A stretch of 23,925 bases of DNA from an uncultured Clostridia bacterium (GCA_937901125.1 CALCGT010000040.1:1-23925), one strand, 5' to 3'. Shown: positions 16,386 through 23,850, counted from the first letter of the stretch. Notes: generated by a model from the letters alone, not told the origin. Numbers and translations: made by a program.

Positions 16386-17589
16386 ATGAAGTATAATTTT
16401 GATGAAGTGATCAACAGAAAGAATACGAACTGTATGAACACGGATGGCTGGCGGGAATATATTTTCCATGCGCCCCGCGATCGAAAATTTCCTTTCCCCG
16501 ATGATGAATATGTGAGAATGTGGATCGCCGATATGGAATTTGCCACACCTCCTTGTATCATCGATGCCATGAAGGAACGGCTGGATAAGAGGATCTTTGG
16601 ATATACGAAGATTTTTGATCCGGGTTATTTCGAAGCCTTTTCCAATTGGTGTCGCAGTCGCTATGGCTGGAGCTGTGAGAAGAAAGATTTGGTAACCTCT
16701 CCCGGTATCATTCCTGCACTGTTTGAATTGGTGGAATATATTTGTAAGTCAGATGAAAAAGTACTGATTTTGACACCTTCCTATGCATATTTCAAGCACG
16801 CGGCAGATCATAGCCATATCGAACTGGTATGTTCCGATCTGATTAACGAAAATGGTTACTATACCATGGACTATGCGGATATCGAAGTGAAGGCAAAGAA
16901 CCCTAAGGTGAAACTGTGCATCTTCTGTAATCCTCATAACCCCAGCGGTAGAATTTGGACTGAAAAAGAACTGAAGAGATTTGGAGATATCTGTTTGGCG
17001 AATGATGTACTGGTGATCTCCGATGAGATCCATTGTGATTTGATCCGTACAGGTTTAAGACATACCCCCTTTGGCAAAGCTGTATCCCGGAAGCGATCAG
17101 ATTATTACCTGTATGGCACCCAGTAAAACATTCAATATGGCGGGGCTGATGTTTTCCAACATTATCATTCCCAATAAGGAAGTCATGGCGGTTTGGAAAG
17201 ACATACATTATGATTTCGAAAATCCCCTTTCCATCGTTGCAGCCCAGGCGGCCTATGAAAAAGGCAGCGAATGGCTGTCTGAATTGAAACTGTATCTGGA
17301 TGATAACTTCAAGTTCCCGAAGGAATACCTAGCAAAGCATCTGCCCAAGGCAGTATTCTGCATTTCTGAAGCTACATATTTAGGATGGGTGGATATTGGT
17401 GCTTATGTTGCACCCGGCGAAGACCTGCCTCTGCTGTTTGCTAATGAAGCAGCGGTATTGCTGGAAGGCGGCGATATGTTCGTACAGAATTCTGATACAT
17501 TCATCCGTTTGAATCTGGCGTGTCCTAGAGCGTCACTGGCAGAAGGCCTGCGGAGAATCTGCTATCTGCTGAATCATAGAAATAAATAG
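16386..17589 (+). pseudogene. patB: PatB/MalY-type aminotransferase (C-S lyase), frameshifted
   Basis: The intact protein would be a PLP-dependent cystathionine beta-lyase/aminotransferase of about 400 residues, the usual PatB/MalY length. The first frame (16386-17126) carries MWIADMEFATPP, TPSYAYF, FCNPHNPSGR and ISDEIHCDL, then runs into 15 unrelated codons and a stop. The second frame, one base later, resumes with KLYPGSDQIITCMAPSKTFN, which contains the PLP lysine (S-K-T), and runs to 17589. The join lies in the run ACCCCCTTT at 17065-17072; removing one C or T gives H-T-P-L-A-K-L-Y-P, as in homologues. Neither half could be active alone. A true mutation, a sequencing error in the homopolymer, or +1 slippage at the CCC-T stretch are all possible. 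AGGAGG lies nearly ideally before the ATG, and the gene has its own promoter and terminator. Confidence 0.85.
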
Positions 17590-17594
17590 AACGC

Positions 17595-17630
17595 AAAATA
17601 CCGAGACGAATTTTCGTCTCGGTATTTTTT
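17595..17630. terminator. Bidirectional rho-independent terminator
   Basis: ATACCGAGACGAA (17598-17610) and TTCGTCTCGGTAT (17613-17625) are perfect inverted copies, flanked by A-run and T-run. It serves patB on the plus strand and the convergent lexA-nadE operon on the minus strand. Confidence 0.93.
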
Positions 17631-17661
17631 ATGCTTTGCAATATACTGTTTATAATGTTTC

Positions 17662-19599
17662 TTACAGCTTTTCCGCTTCATCCATCCAGATGCGGCTATG
17701 GGCATCGGTAGGCATGCGCCAGTCGCTTCTGGGAGACAGGCACAGGGCACCCACCTTGGGACCATCGGGCAGGCAGGAACGTTTGAACTGCTGGATGAAG
17801 AAACGGCGGTAGAAGTTTTTCAGCCATTTCAGCAGGGTTTCTCTATCATATTCTCCATTGAAGGATTTTTCCGCTAGGAACAGAACCTTTGCAGGGGAAT
17901 AGCCAAAACGGATGATCTGGTAGAGGAAGAAATCGTGGAGTTCATAAGGGCCAACCAGATCTTCCGTTTTCTGATTGATCTTTCCGTTCTCATCAGGAGG
18001 CAGTAATTCTGGGCTGACAGGAGTATCTAAAACATCCAGCAGAGCAGCGGAGGCTTCCGCATCCACTTCGCCGTTAGTTGCCACCCATTTTACCAGCACG
18101 CGTACCAATGTTTTGGGGATGCCGCCATTGACGCCATACATGGACATATGGTCGCCGTTATAGGTTGCCCAGCCCAGTGCCAGTTCGGACAAGTCGCCTG
18201 TACCAACAACCAGACCGTTGTATTTGTTTGCCAGATCCATCAGAATCTGTGTACGTTCACGAGCCTGGGCGTTTTCGTAAGTTACGTTATGCAGGTTAAT
18301 ATCGTGTTCAATATCCTTGAAGTGTTGTGTAACTGCTTCACGGATAGGGATTTCTTTCATGGTGATGCCCAAAGAATGCATCAGTGTCAGAGCGTTCTGA
18401 TAGGTTCTGTCTGTTGTACCAAAGCCGGGCATGGTCACACCGATGACATTGCTACGGTCGATGCCCAAATAGTCACAGGCTTTTGCACAAACCAGCAGAG
18501 CTAATGTAGAATCCAGACCGCCGGAAATACCGATCACCAGGGACTGAGAATGGGTATGTTCCATACGTCTTGCCAGACCTGTTGTCTGAATGCCAAAGAT
18601 ATTTTTGCAGCGAGCGTCCAGATTTTCTTTCGGTGTGAAAGGAGCATTGGACAGAGGTCTGTTCCAGTTTTCCAAAGTAGGGTCTTCCTGCATATCGAAG
18701 AAGATCTGACGATAGAATTTCTGGTTTTCTGCTTTTTGCAGATGGGACATGAATGTGGTATGCTTGCGGCGTTCTGCCATCAGCATTTCCACATCGATAT
18801 CTGCATAGACCAGCTGACTTTCCCTAGAGAAGCATTCTGTTTCTGCAAACAATACGCCGTTTTCATAAATCATGCTGTGACCGCTGAAAACAGCATCCTG
18901 TGTGGATTCGCCGATGCCTGCGGAAGTATAGACATAAGCAGACAGGGTACGGGCGGACTGCTGAGATACCAGCTGCTGACGATAGCCGGGTTTGGAAGCA
19001 AGCTCATTGCTTGCGGAAAGATTCAGGATCAATGTTGCGCCATAGAGGCTCAGGTAGGAACTGGGAGGGATGGGCACCCACAGGTCTTCACAGATTTCAG
19101 CACCGATCTTCAGTTCTGGGATGCCTTCTGCGGCGAAGATCAGGTCTAAGCCGATGGGTACATTTTGCCCTGCGTAGGAGATTTCCTCTGCCAGCAGATC
19201 ATCGGCAGAAGCAAACCAGCGTTCTTCATAAAATTCACTGTAGTTGGGGATATGGGTTTTGGGAACAATCCCCAGCAGTTTGCCTTTATAGATGGCAACA
19301 GCACAGTTGAAATTCTGATTATCTACTGCGATAGGTGCACCGATCAGCAGGAACAGATCCAGATCCTTTGTGGCTTCTGCGATTTCCTGCACGGCTTTTT
19401 CTGCCGCTTTCAGCAGGGGTGCCTGGAAGAACAGGTCTGCACAGGTATAACCAGTGACAGACAGTTCGGGGAAGGACAGCACACGGACTTTTTTGGCAGC
19501 GGCCGCTTCCGCCAATTTTAAAATTTCTTCTTTATTATAGACACAATCGGCAACTTTCAGCTTGGGTACGGCTGCGCCGACTTTTACATAACCAAACAT
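17662..19599 (-). CDS. nadE: Glutamine-dependent NAD+ synthetase
   Basis: This enzyme makes NAD+ from nicotinate adenine dinucleotide with ammonia taken from glutamine. The 645-residue protein has the N-terminal nitrilase-type glutaminase with catalytic E45, K114 (IVPKTHIPNYSEFYEERW) and C170 (GAEICEDLW). The C-terminal synthetase has the ATP-pyrophosphatase loop SGGLDS at 359-364, VIGVTMPGFGT, and LVVGTGDLSELALGWATYNG followed by a GD. Length and order match the long bacterial form. Its ribosome binding site AAGGAG (minus strand, 19608-19613) overlaps the stop codon of lexA, 12 bases upstream, so the two are translationally linked and share the SOS-controlled promoter unless an internal promoter exists. 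No promoter is obvious in the gap. Confidence 0.96.
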   Translation of the reverse strand: MFGYVKVGAAVPKLKVADCVYNKEEILKLAEAAAAKKVRVLSFPELSVTGYTCADLFFQAPLLKAAEKAVQEIAEATKDLDLFLLIGAPIAVDNQNFNCAVAIYKGKLLGIVPKTHIPNYSEFYEERWFASADDLLAEEISYAGQNVPIGLDLIFAAEGIPELKIGAEICEDLWVPIPPSSYLSLYGATLILNLSASNELASKPGYRQQLVSQQSARTLSAYVYTSAGIGESTQDAVFSGHSMIYENGVLFAETECFSRESQLVYADIDVEMLMAERRKHTTFMSHLQKAENQKFYRQIFFDMQEDPTLENWNRPLSNAPFTPKENLDARCKNIFGIQTTGLARRMEHTHSQSLVIGISGGLDSTLALLVCAKACDYLGIDRSNVIGVTMPGFGTTDRTYQNALTLMHSLGITMKEIPIREAVTQHFKDIEHDINLHNVTYENAQARERTQILMDLANKYNGLVVGTGDLSELALGWATYNGDHMSMYGVNGGIPKTLVRVLVKWVATNGEVDAEASAALLDVLDTPVSPELLPPDENGKINQKTEDLVGPYELHDFFLYQIIRFGYSPAKVLFLAEKSFNGEYDRETLLKWLKNFYRRFFIQQFKRSCLPDGPKVGALCLSPRSDWRMPTDAHSRIWMDEAEKL

Positions 19600-19611
19600 A
19601 GATTCATCTCC

Positions 19612-20220
19612 TTAGAATTTTCTGAACAGACCAATGACCTTGCCGAGGATGGCAACGTCTTTTACGATAATGGGAGACATAGAAGAATTTTCGGGCTGCA
19701 AACGTACGAAATCCTTTTCCTTATAGAAGGTTTTTACAGTAGCATAATCTTCGATGAGAGCAACAACGATATCGCCGTTTTTCGCATCCTGCTGCTGGCG
19801 AACAAGGATCAGATCCTTATCGAAAATGCCTGCTTCAATCATACTTTCCCCTTTGACACGGAGCATAAACACAGTGTCATTGTGGACATAATCCACGGGG
19901 ATAGGGAAAGTATCTTCGATATTTTCTACTGCGAGGATAGGCACGCCGGCAGTGATATTGCCTACGATGGGGACATTCACCAGTTCCCGTTGAGGAGCCT
20001 CAAAACCGGGATCCAGGATCTCGATAGCTCTGGGTTTGGTAGGGTCTCTGCGGATGAGACCTTTCTTTTCCAGACGGGAAAGATGGCCATGGACGGTAGA
20101 GGTGGATTTCAGTCCTACGGCATCGCAGATCTCTCGAACGGAAGGGGGATAGCCCTTTTCCCGAACTTCTGCCTTCATATATTCCAAAATTTGCTTTTGT
20201 TTTGCGGACAGTTCGCTCAT
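19612..20220 (-). CDS. lexA: LexA, SOS-response repressor
   Basis: LexA represses SOS genes and is inactivated by RecA*-stimulated self-cleavage. The 202-residue protein has an N-terminal winged helix (SAKQKQILEYM, YPPSVREICDAVGLKS, TVHGHLSRLEKKGLI). The Ala-Gly cleavage site is A91-G92 (NITAGVPI), and the Ser/Lys dyad is S126 (KGESMIEAG) and K163 (DYATVKTFY). The start at 20220 follows AAGGAG by seven bases; a longer open frame upstream reads through the promoter and is not coding. Downstream comes nadE. The divergent neighbour is a YneA-like gene, as in Bacillus subtilis. LexA-box-like sites in the shared intergenic region point to autoregulation. Confidence 0.97.
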   Translation of the reverse strand: MSELSAKQKQILEYMKAEVREKGYPPSVREICDAVGLKSTSTVHGHLSRLEKKGLIRRDPTKPRAIEILDPGFEAPQRELVNVPIVGNITAGVPILAVENIEDTFPIPVDYVHNDTVFMLRVKGESMIEAGIFDKDLILVRQQQDAKNGDIVVALIEDYATVKTFYKEKDFVRLQPENSSMSPIIVKDVAILGKVIGLFRKF

Positions 20221-20236
20221 ATTCTCACTCCTTATA

Positions 20237-20265
20237 ATTGTATCCAAATGGATCGGAATTATCAA
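20237..20265 (-). promoter_or_regulatory. Possible second lexA promoter (P2)
   Basis: On the minus strand TTGATA (20260-20265) and TACAAT (20237-20242) are 17 bases apart, each 5/6 to consensus. Transcription would start close to or inside the lexA ribosome binding site, giving an almost leaderless message, so its use is doubtful. Confidence 0.35.
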
Positions 20266-20365
20266 GTAAATGGCAGAAAAAAGTAATATCCTGCCGGATG
20301 GGTAATTTGCTTTGCAAAGTTGCTTATGGGAATGGTTTCTATTCCCAACTGTATTGTTCGCCTCT

Positions 20366-20394
20366 ATTATATCATGGGAAAAACGAAAAATCAA
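20366..20394 (-). promoter_or_regulatory. Main lexA promoter
   Basis: On the minus strand TTGATT (20389-20394) and a perfect TATAAT (20366-20371) are 17 bases apart. The -35 box overlaps the LexA-box-like site at 20392-20405. The leader to lexA is about 140 bases and contains a 6-bp hairpin (20328-20333 with 20341-20346). Confidence 0.75.
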
Positions 20395-20405
20395 ACCTAT
20401 GTTCG
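20392..20405. promoter_or_regulatory. LexA box overlapping the lexA -35 region
   Basis: On the minus strand it reads CGAACATAGGTTTG. Compared with the Gram-positive SOS consensus (CGAAC-RNRY-GTTYG/C) it has one clear mismatch. It covers part of the lexA -35 box, where a repressor would block RNA polymerase. Confidence 0.7.
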
Positions 20406-20424
20406 CAAAATTTTTCAAAAAGTA

Positions 20425-20453
20425 TTGACAAGGAATGTGTGTTCTTGTATGAT
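20425..20453 (+). promoter_or_regulatory. Promoter of the yneA-like gene
   Basis: A perfect TTGACA (20425-20430) and TATGAT (20448-20453) are 17 bases apart. The spacer contains GGAATGTGTGTTCT (20432-20445), an imperfect GAAC-N4-GTTC half-match and possible weak LexA site. Confidence 0.8.
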
Positions 20454-20465
20454 GCAAATAGAAAA

Positions 20466-20479
20466 CGAAAAAATGTTCG
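20466..20479. promoter_or_regulatory. LexA box at the yneA transcription start
   Basis: CGAAAAAATGTTCG differs at one position from the SOS consensus CGAAC-RNRY-GTTCG. It lies just downstream of the TATGAT -10 box and before the ribosome binding site, so LexA bound here would block initiation or clearance. Confidence 0.75.
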
Positions 20480-20498
20480 ATAGGAATGGGGAGAAAAC

Positions 20499-20819
20499 AT
20501 GGAAAGAAGAACACAGAGAAGAGTCGTAAGAAAATTCAGAAAGATCAGAAAAAATACCTTTGCGCTGCTGACAATGGCTTTGATCCTCTGCTTGGGAACC
20601 TTTGCCATGGGGGCGCAGACAGAAAAAACAACAAAGACCTATTATGAATCTGTTGAAATTCATAAGGGCGATACCATTTGGAATATTGCGGAAGAATACA
20701 AAACAGAAGATGAAAAAACCGAACATATGGTGGATGCTATTCTGGAGTTGAATGGACTGAAAACAGCGAACGTACGAGCGGGCGAAAGTATCATCGTGCC
20801 TGTGACATCAGAAATTTAA
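20499..20819 (+). CDS. yneA: YneA-like SOS cell-division inhibitor with LysM domain
   Basis: The protein has 106 residues: a very basic cytoplasmic N-terminus (MERRTQRRVVRKFRKIRK), one membrane segment (about 20-38) and an extracytoplasmic LysM domain (about 50-103: VEIHKGDTIWNIAEEY to RAGESIIVPV). Size, order and position divergent from lexA match B. subtilis YneA, which delays division during the SOS response and needs its LysM domain for activity. GGGGAG lies five bases before the ATG. The promoter carries LexA-like sites. The recombinase YneB, which follows in B. subtilis, is absent. The function is inferred from architecture and context, since LysM proteins diverge quickly. Confidence 0.85.
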   Translation: MERRTQRRVVRKFRKIRKNTFALLTMALILCLGTFAMGAQTEKTTKTYYESVEIHKGDTIWNIAEEYKTEDEKTEHMVDAILELNGLKTANVRAGESIIVPVTSEI

Positions 20820-21125
20820 AAAAGAGAACGGAATACAGGTGTGGCTTAAGAAAACATGAGTTTAAATTCTATTGATTTCTTAGTTTCGTCGCAAGTATGT
20901 CCTCAAAAAAAGGTTTTAAGTTTAATGAGGGTATATCAAAGGGAGTGGAAATATTTCCTGCTCCCTTTTTTAATAAGGAATTCTTAAACAATTCTTACGG
21001 TTTTCCCTGACCCATTGCGAAGGAACCCTTCTTTATGTTAATATAATGGCAGGAAGATATATTTTTGAAAGAGAATATGTTTCGCCCGAACAGGGAAAAA
21101 AACTGCATAAAGGAGGTTGAAAGGG
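20820..21125. other. Intergenic region between yneA and nfeD
   Basis: This 306-base stretch holds no convincing gene. It contains a C-C-T-C-A...T-G-A-G-G hairpin (20901-20930), a rho-independent terminator (20938-20971), a small GAAGG/CCTTC palindrome (21019-21031) and a TATAAT (21042-21047) that may be the -10 of nfeD, though its best -35 (TTGCGA, 21015-21020) is 21 bases away. A 50-codon open frame from 20857 has no ribosome binding site and runs through the terminator. A short untranslated RNA between 20900 and 20971 is possible but unsupported. Confidence 0.5.
20938..20971 (+). terminator. Rho-independent terminator downstream of yneA
   Basis: AAAGGGAGtGGAAAT (20938-20952) pairs with ATTTCCtgCTCCCTTT (20953-20968) with a small bulge, followed by T to 20971. 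It lies about 120 bases after the yneA stop codon. Confidence 0.8.
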
Positions 21126-21590
21126 ATGTTCCCATGGATCGTTGTTTTGGCGATTCTCGGTCTGGTGATGCTCTTTGCGGAGATCCTGATGCCGGGATTC
21201 GGGTTATTTGGCATTTTGGGTACGATTTCTCTTTTCGGCTCACTGATCCTGACCTATCGGTTATATGGGATGGTCACATTTTTGATCATGCTGGCGGCGA
21301 TGGTTGCGATCTTTTTTGCAATGGTTTATGTTGCAAAGAAAAGCGGGCTGTACAATAAAGTCATTTTGAAAGACAGGCAGGAAGCTAAGGATTTTGATGA
21401 AAGCGTCCTGCAGGGGCTTTTGGGACAGGTAGGGATCACGCAGTCGACGCTGCGACCCTTCGGGGTGGCAGAGTTTGATGGGAAGATGATCGATGTCTGC
21501 TCTCAAGGGGATTTCATTGACAGAGGAGAAAAAGTGCAGGTGGTACAGATCACAGGGAAGACTGTGACCGTGAAAGCCTACACAGAATAA
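21126..21590 (+). CDS. NfeD-like membrane protein
   Basis: The 154-residue protein is of the short NfeD type: hydrophobic segments at about 3-25 and 28-68 (WIVVLAILGLVMLFAEILMP, LFGSLILTYRLYGMVTFLIM and the following stretch) and a C-terminal OB-fold domain (LLGQVGITQSTLRPFGVAEF to GEKVQVVQITGKTVTVKAY). The motif EILMPGFGLFGILG is characteristic. NfeD proteins partner flotillins and are almost always encoded beside them, as here. AAAGGAGG lies nine bases before the ATG at 21126. floA follows after 32 bases and is surely co-transcribed. Confidence 0.93.
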   Translation: MFPWIVVLAILGLVMLFAEILMPGFGLFGILGTISLFGSLILTYRLYGMVTFLIMLAAMVAIFFAMVYVAKKSGLYNKVILKDRQEAKDFDESVLQGLLGQVGITQSTLRPFGVAEFDGKMIDVCSQGDFIDRGEKVQVVQITGKTVTVKAYTE

Positions 21591-21622
21591 GGGTAAAGAA
21601 GAGACATAAGGAGGCGTATGCT

Positions 21623-22633
21623 ATGCTTGGTATTTTTAATTTTATCATTCCTGTTATTGTCATTTTAGTCATCGTTGGCATTTTTCTGAGTTTTGTACCT
21701 TTGGGGCTTTGGATCTCTGCAGTTTCTGCAGGGGTAAAGGTAAGCATTTTCTCTCTGGTCGGTATGAGACTGCGCAGGGTACGGGCAGATAAGATCATCC
21801 GTCCCTTGATCAAAGCCCAGAAGGCAGGGATGAACGTCAATGCGAACCAGCTGGAATCTCATCTGCTTTCCGGTGGTAGAGTAGACAATGTGGTCGATGC
21901 GTTGATTGCCGCCCACAGGGCAAATTTAGACCTGTCCTTTGAAAGAGCTGCGGCTATCGATCTGGCGGGCAGAAATGTTTTCGAAGCGGTAAGAATGAGT
22001 GTAACCCCTAAGATCATCGAAACACCCTGGATTTCTGCAGTGGCGATTGATGGTATCGAAGTGAAAGTTATTGCAAAGGTAACCGTAAGAGCAAACCTGG
22101 GCAGACTGGTCGGCGGTGCAGGGGAAGAAACCATCATTGCCAGAGTTGGTGAAGGTATCGTTACGACCGTTGGTTCTTCCCAGAGCCACAAGAGCGTGCT
22201 GGAAAACCCTGATCTGATTTCCAGAACCGTATTGGCAAAGGGTTTGGATAATGGCACAGCATTTGAGATCCTGTCCATTGATATCGCCGATGTGGATATT
22301 GGCAGAAACATTGGCGCACACCTGCAGATCCAGCAGGCAGAGGCGGACAAACAGATCGCTCAGGCGAAGGCAGAAGAACGTCGTGCAACGGCGATCGCCA
22401 AAGAGCAGGAAATGAAAGCGGATGTAGAACACATGAAAGCAAAAGTTGTAGAAGCGGAAGCGGAAGTTCCCCGTGCTATGGCGGAAGCACTGCGTAGCGG
22501 CAACCTGGGGGTAATGGATTATTACCGCATGCAGAATGTGCAGGCTGACACAGCGATGAAAACCAATGTGGGCAATACAGATCTGACAAATGTGTTCCAA
22601 AATGGAACAGACAGAGGAAAAAAAGAAATTTAA
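21623..22633 (+). CDS. floA: Flotillin-like protein FloA
   Basis: FloA is a membrane scaffold of the SPFH family that organises fluid/rigid microdomains in Gram-positive bacteria. The 336-residue protein has an N-terminal membrane hairpin (about 5-32), the conserved block RRVRADKIIRPLIKAQKAG, the SPFH domain (to about 230), and a C-terminal Ala/Glu-rich coiled coil (QQAEADKQIAQAKAEERRAT) that drives oligomerisation. The length equals that of typical FloA/YqfA. AAGGAGG lies eight bases before the ATG. The nfeD-floA pairing is the standard arrangement. Two hairpins close the operon. Confidence 0.97.
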   Translation: MLGIFNFIIPVIVILVIVGIFLSFVPLGLWISAVSAGVKVSIFSLVGMRLRRVRADKIIRPLIKAQKAGMNVNANQLESHLLSGGRVDNVVDALIAAHRANLDLSFERAAAIDLAGRNVFEAVRMSVTPKIIETPWISAVAIDGIEVKVIAKVTVRANLGRLVGGAGEETIIARVGEGIVTTVGSSQSHKSVLENPDLISRTVLAKGLDNGTAFEILSIDIADVDIGRNIGAHLQIQQAEADKQIAQAKAEERRATAIAKEQEMKADVEHMKAKVVEAEAEVPRAMAEALRSGNLGVMDYYRMQNVQADTAMKTNVGNTDLTNVFQNGTDRGKKEI

Positions 22634-22640
22634 AAAACGA

Positions 22641-22689
22641 GCGATGATGCATCGCTGGGGGAGGGTGCTGAAGGGCACCCTCTTTTTTT
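22641..22689 (+). terminator. Tandem hairpin and terminator after floA
   Basis: A small hairpin GCGATG/CATCGC (22641-22646, 22650-22655) precedes the terminator proper, GAGGGTGC (22661-22668) with GCACCCTC (22675-22682), followed by seven T. Confidence 0.92.
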
Positions 22690-22706
22690 ATAGATAGGAA
22701 GAAGGT

Positions 22707-23513
22707 ATGAAAATGGGAACGACTCTGGAACGGGAATGGAAACGGCTGTTGAAAAAGGAAGAACGGATGCTTCATTCTGCAGAAAATAAAAAAGAAACGA
22801 AACTGGATGGAAAAATCAATGTATTGACGGGCAGAATAGAAGAAAAGATTCCGGAAAAGCTTTTGGAAACAATTGATGCAACGTTTTATAAAGCGTTTCT
22901 TGTAATTTTTGAAAAAGGAACAGGTGTGATCGAAAAAACTTTTAAGAGGGATGAGCTGCGGCTGGAATTTCAGGTAAATGATTTCCGCTTGGATAAAAAG
23001 CCGACAAAGCGGTCTTTGAAAAAGGTCGACGCAGCAGGAAGGAAAAGCAGGTTGCTCAATTCCGCTGTGACGACGGCGGAGGGCATCGGCTTGGGGCTGT
23101 TGGGTGTAGGTATCCCTGACATTCCAGTTTTTTTGAGTATGCTTTTGAAGGGATTGTATGAAATGTCAGCCAGCTATGGCTACGATTATAATCAGAAGGA
23201 AGAACAAATTTTTATTCTGAGGTTGATCGCCGCGGGCTTGGCGGCTGATGATGAGAAACGAAAAGCAGATCGTCTGGTGGATGCTTGGATTGGTCTTGCG
23301 GAAGCGGAAGATGCTTTTTCCTTTGAAGAGGAAGTAAAGCGGGCATCCGCTGCTCTTTCCAACGGGATGCTGATGGCAAAATTTATCCAAGGCCTGCCGT
23401 TGGTCGGTGCGGTAGGTGGTATGAGCAATCCTGTTGTAAATCAAAAAGTAATGCATTACGCTGCCATGAAATATAAAAAAAGATATCTGGCGACGAAACG
23501 AAAGGATGCATAA
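22707..23513 (+). CDS. EcsC-family protein
   Basis: This 268-residue protein resembles the EcsC family. The central glycine-rich hydrophobic block GIGLGLLGVGIPDIPVFLSM, the following LKGLYEMSASYGYDY and the C-terminal GLPLVGAVGGMSNPVVNQKV with a basic end are the family landmarks. EcsC is named from the Bacillus ecs locus; its biochemical role is unclear. No ecsAB transporter genes are nearby. The first 100 residues are Lys/Glu-rich and probably helical. The start is uncertain between 22707 and 22713, because AGAAGG lies one or seven bases upstream respectively. The gene follows the floA terminator and has no clear promoter, so some read-through is possible. Confidence 0.8.
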   Translation: MKMGTTLEREWKRLLKKEERMLHSAENKKETKLDGKINVLTGRIEEKIPEKLLETIDATFYKAFLVIFEKGTGVIEKTFKRDELRLEFQVNDFRLDKKPTKRSLKKVDAAGRKSRLLNSAVTTAEGIGLGLLGVGIPDIPVFLSMLLKGLYEMSASYGYDYNQKEEQIFILRLIAAGLAADDEKRKADRLVDAWIGLAEAEDAFSFEEEVKRASAALSNGMLMAKFIQGLPLVGAVGGMSNPVVNQKVMHYAAMKYKKRYLATKRKDA

Positions 23514-23557
23514 AAGAAAAAAGAATAGCCATACTATGACTGCGGGAGGAACTCGCA

Positions 23558-23590
23558 ATGAAGCAATGGAAAAAAACAGGGAGGTCATAG
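23558..23590 (+). CDS. Possible 10-residue leader peptide
   Basis: ATG at 23558 opens the short frame MKQWKKTGRS, closed by TAG two bases before the next gene's ATG. It has a strong ribosome binding site (CGGGAGG, 23543-23549) at ideal spacing. The second ribosome binding site, GGGAGG (23579-23584), lies inside it. It may couple translation of the downstream gene, or be chance. Confidence 0.3.
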   Translation: MKQWKKTGRS

Positions 23591-23592
23591 TG

Positions 23593-23751
23593 ATGGACAA
23601 GAACAATAACAAAACAAACAACAAGACAGAAAAGAACAATCAGAAGGGCATGAACAGAACAGAATTTGCTCAGGAATACAGCATCGACACAGGCAAAAAC
23701 GATAAAACAAACAAAAATAGCAAAAACAACAAAACAAACAAATGTAACTAA
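23593..23751 (+). CDS. Small Asn/Lys-rich protein, possible SASP
   Basis: The protein has 52 residues, about half Asn, Lys and Thr (MDKNNNKTNNKTEKNNQKG...). The middle reads R-T-E-F-A-Q-E-Y, close to the cleavage sequence of the spore germination protease GPR in small acid-soluble spore proteins (E-F/I-A-S-E-F/Y; TEFASE in gamma-type SASP). Gamma-type SASPs are likewise short and rich in Asn and Gln. A small spore protein serving as an amino-acid store is therefore a fair guess, but the match is short. GGGAGG lies eight bases before the ATG at 23593. A terminator follows. Confidence 0.6.
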   Translation: MDKNNNKTNNKTEKNNQKGMNRTEFAQEYSIDTGKNDKTNKNSKNNKTNKCN

Positions 23752-23785
23752 AGCGTTCCTATTTATGGGCGCATTATAAGGAAAG

Positions 23786-23830
23786 AAACGGTTTTTTCTT
23801 GGAGAATGGTCTGAGAAAAGACCGTTTTTT
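23786..23830 (+). terminator. Rho-independent terminator
   Basis: AAACGGTTTTTTCT (23786-23799) pairs with AGAAAAGACCGTTT (23814-23827) with one mismatch, followed by a T-run. Confidence 0.85.
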
Positions 23831-23850
23831 CTTATAAAATCAAGGATTTT

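Noticed and set aside
18550..19149. A 199-codon plus-strand frame opposite nadE
   Set aside because: It is a Cys/Phe-rich shadow; nadE motifs on the minus strand are unambiguous.
20347..20360. A fourth LexA-like site near the lexA transcription start (CGAACA on the minus strand)
   Set aside because: Only one half-site fits; the other half has no match to GTTC at the right spacing.
20221..20514. An N-terminal extension of lexA by about 100 residues
   Set aside because: It would read through the lexA promoter and LexA boxes. The LexA family starts at the MSELS methionine, which has a proper ribosome binding site.
20857..21010. A roughly 50-codon frame between yneA and nfeD
   Set aside because: It has no ribosome binding site and passes through the terminator hairpin.
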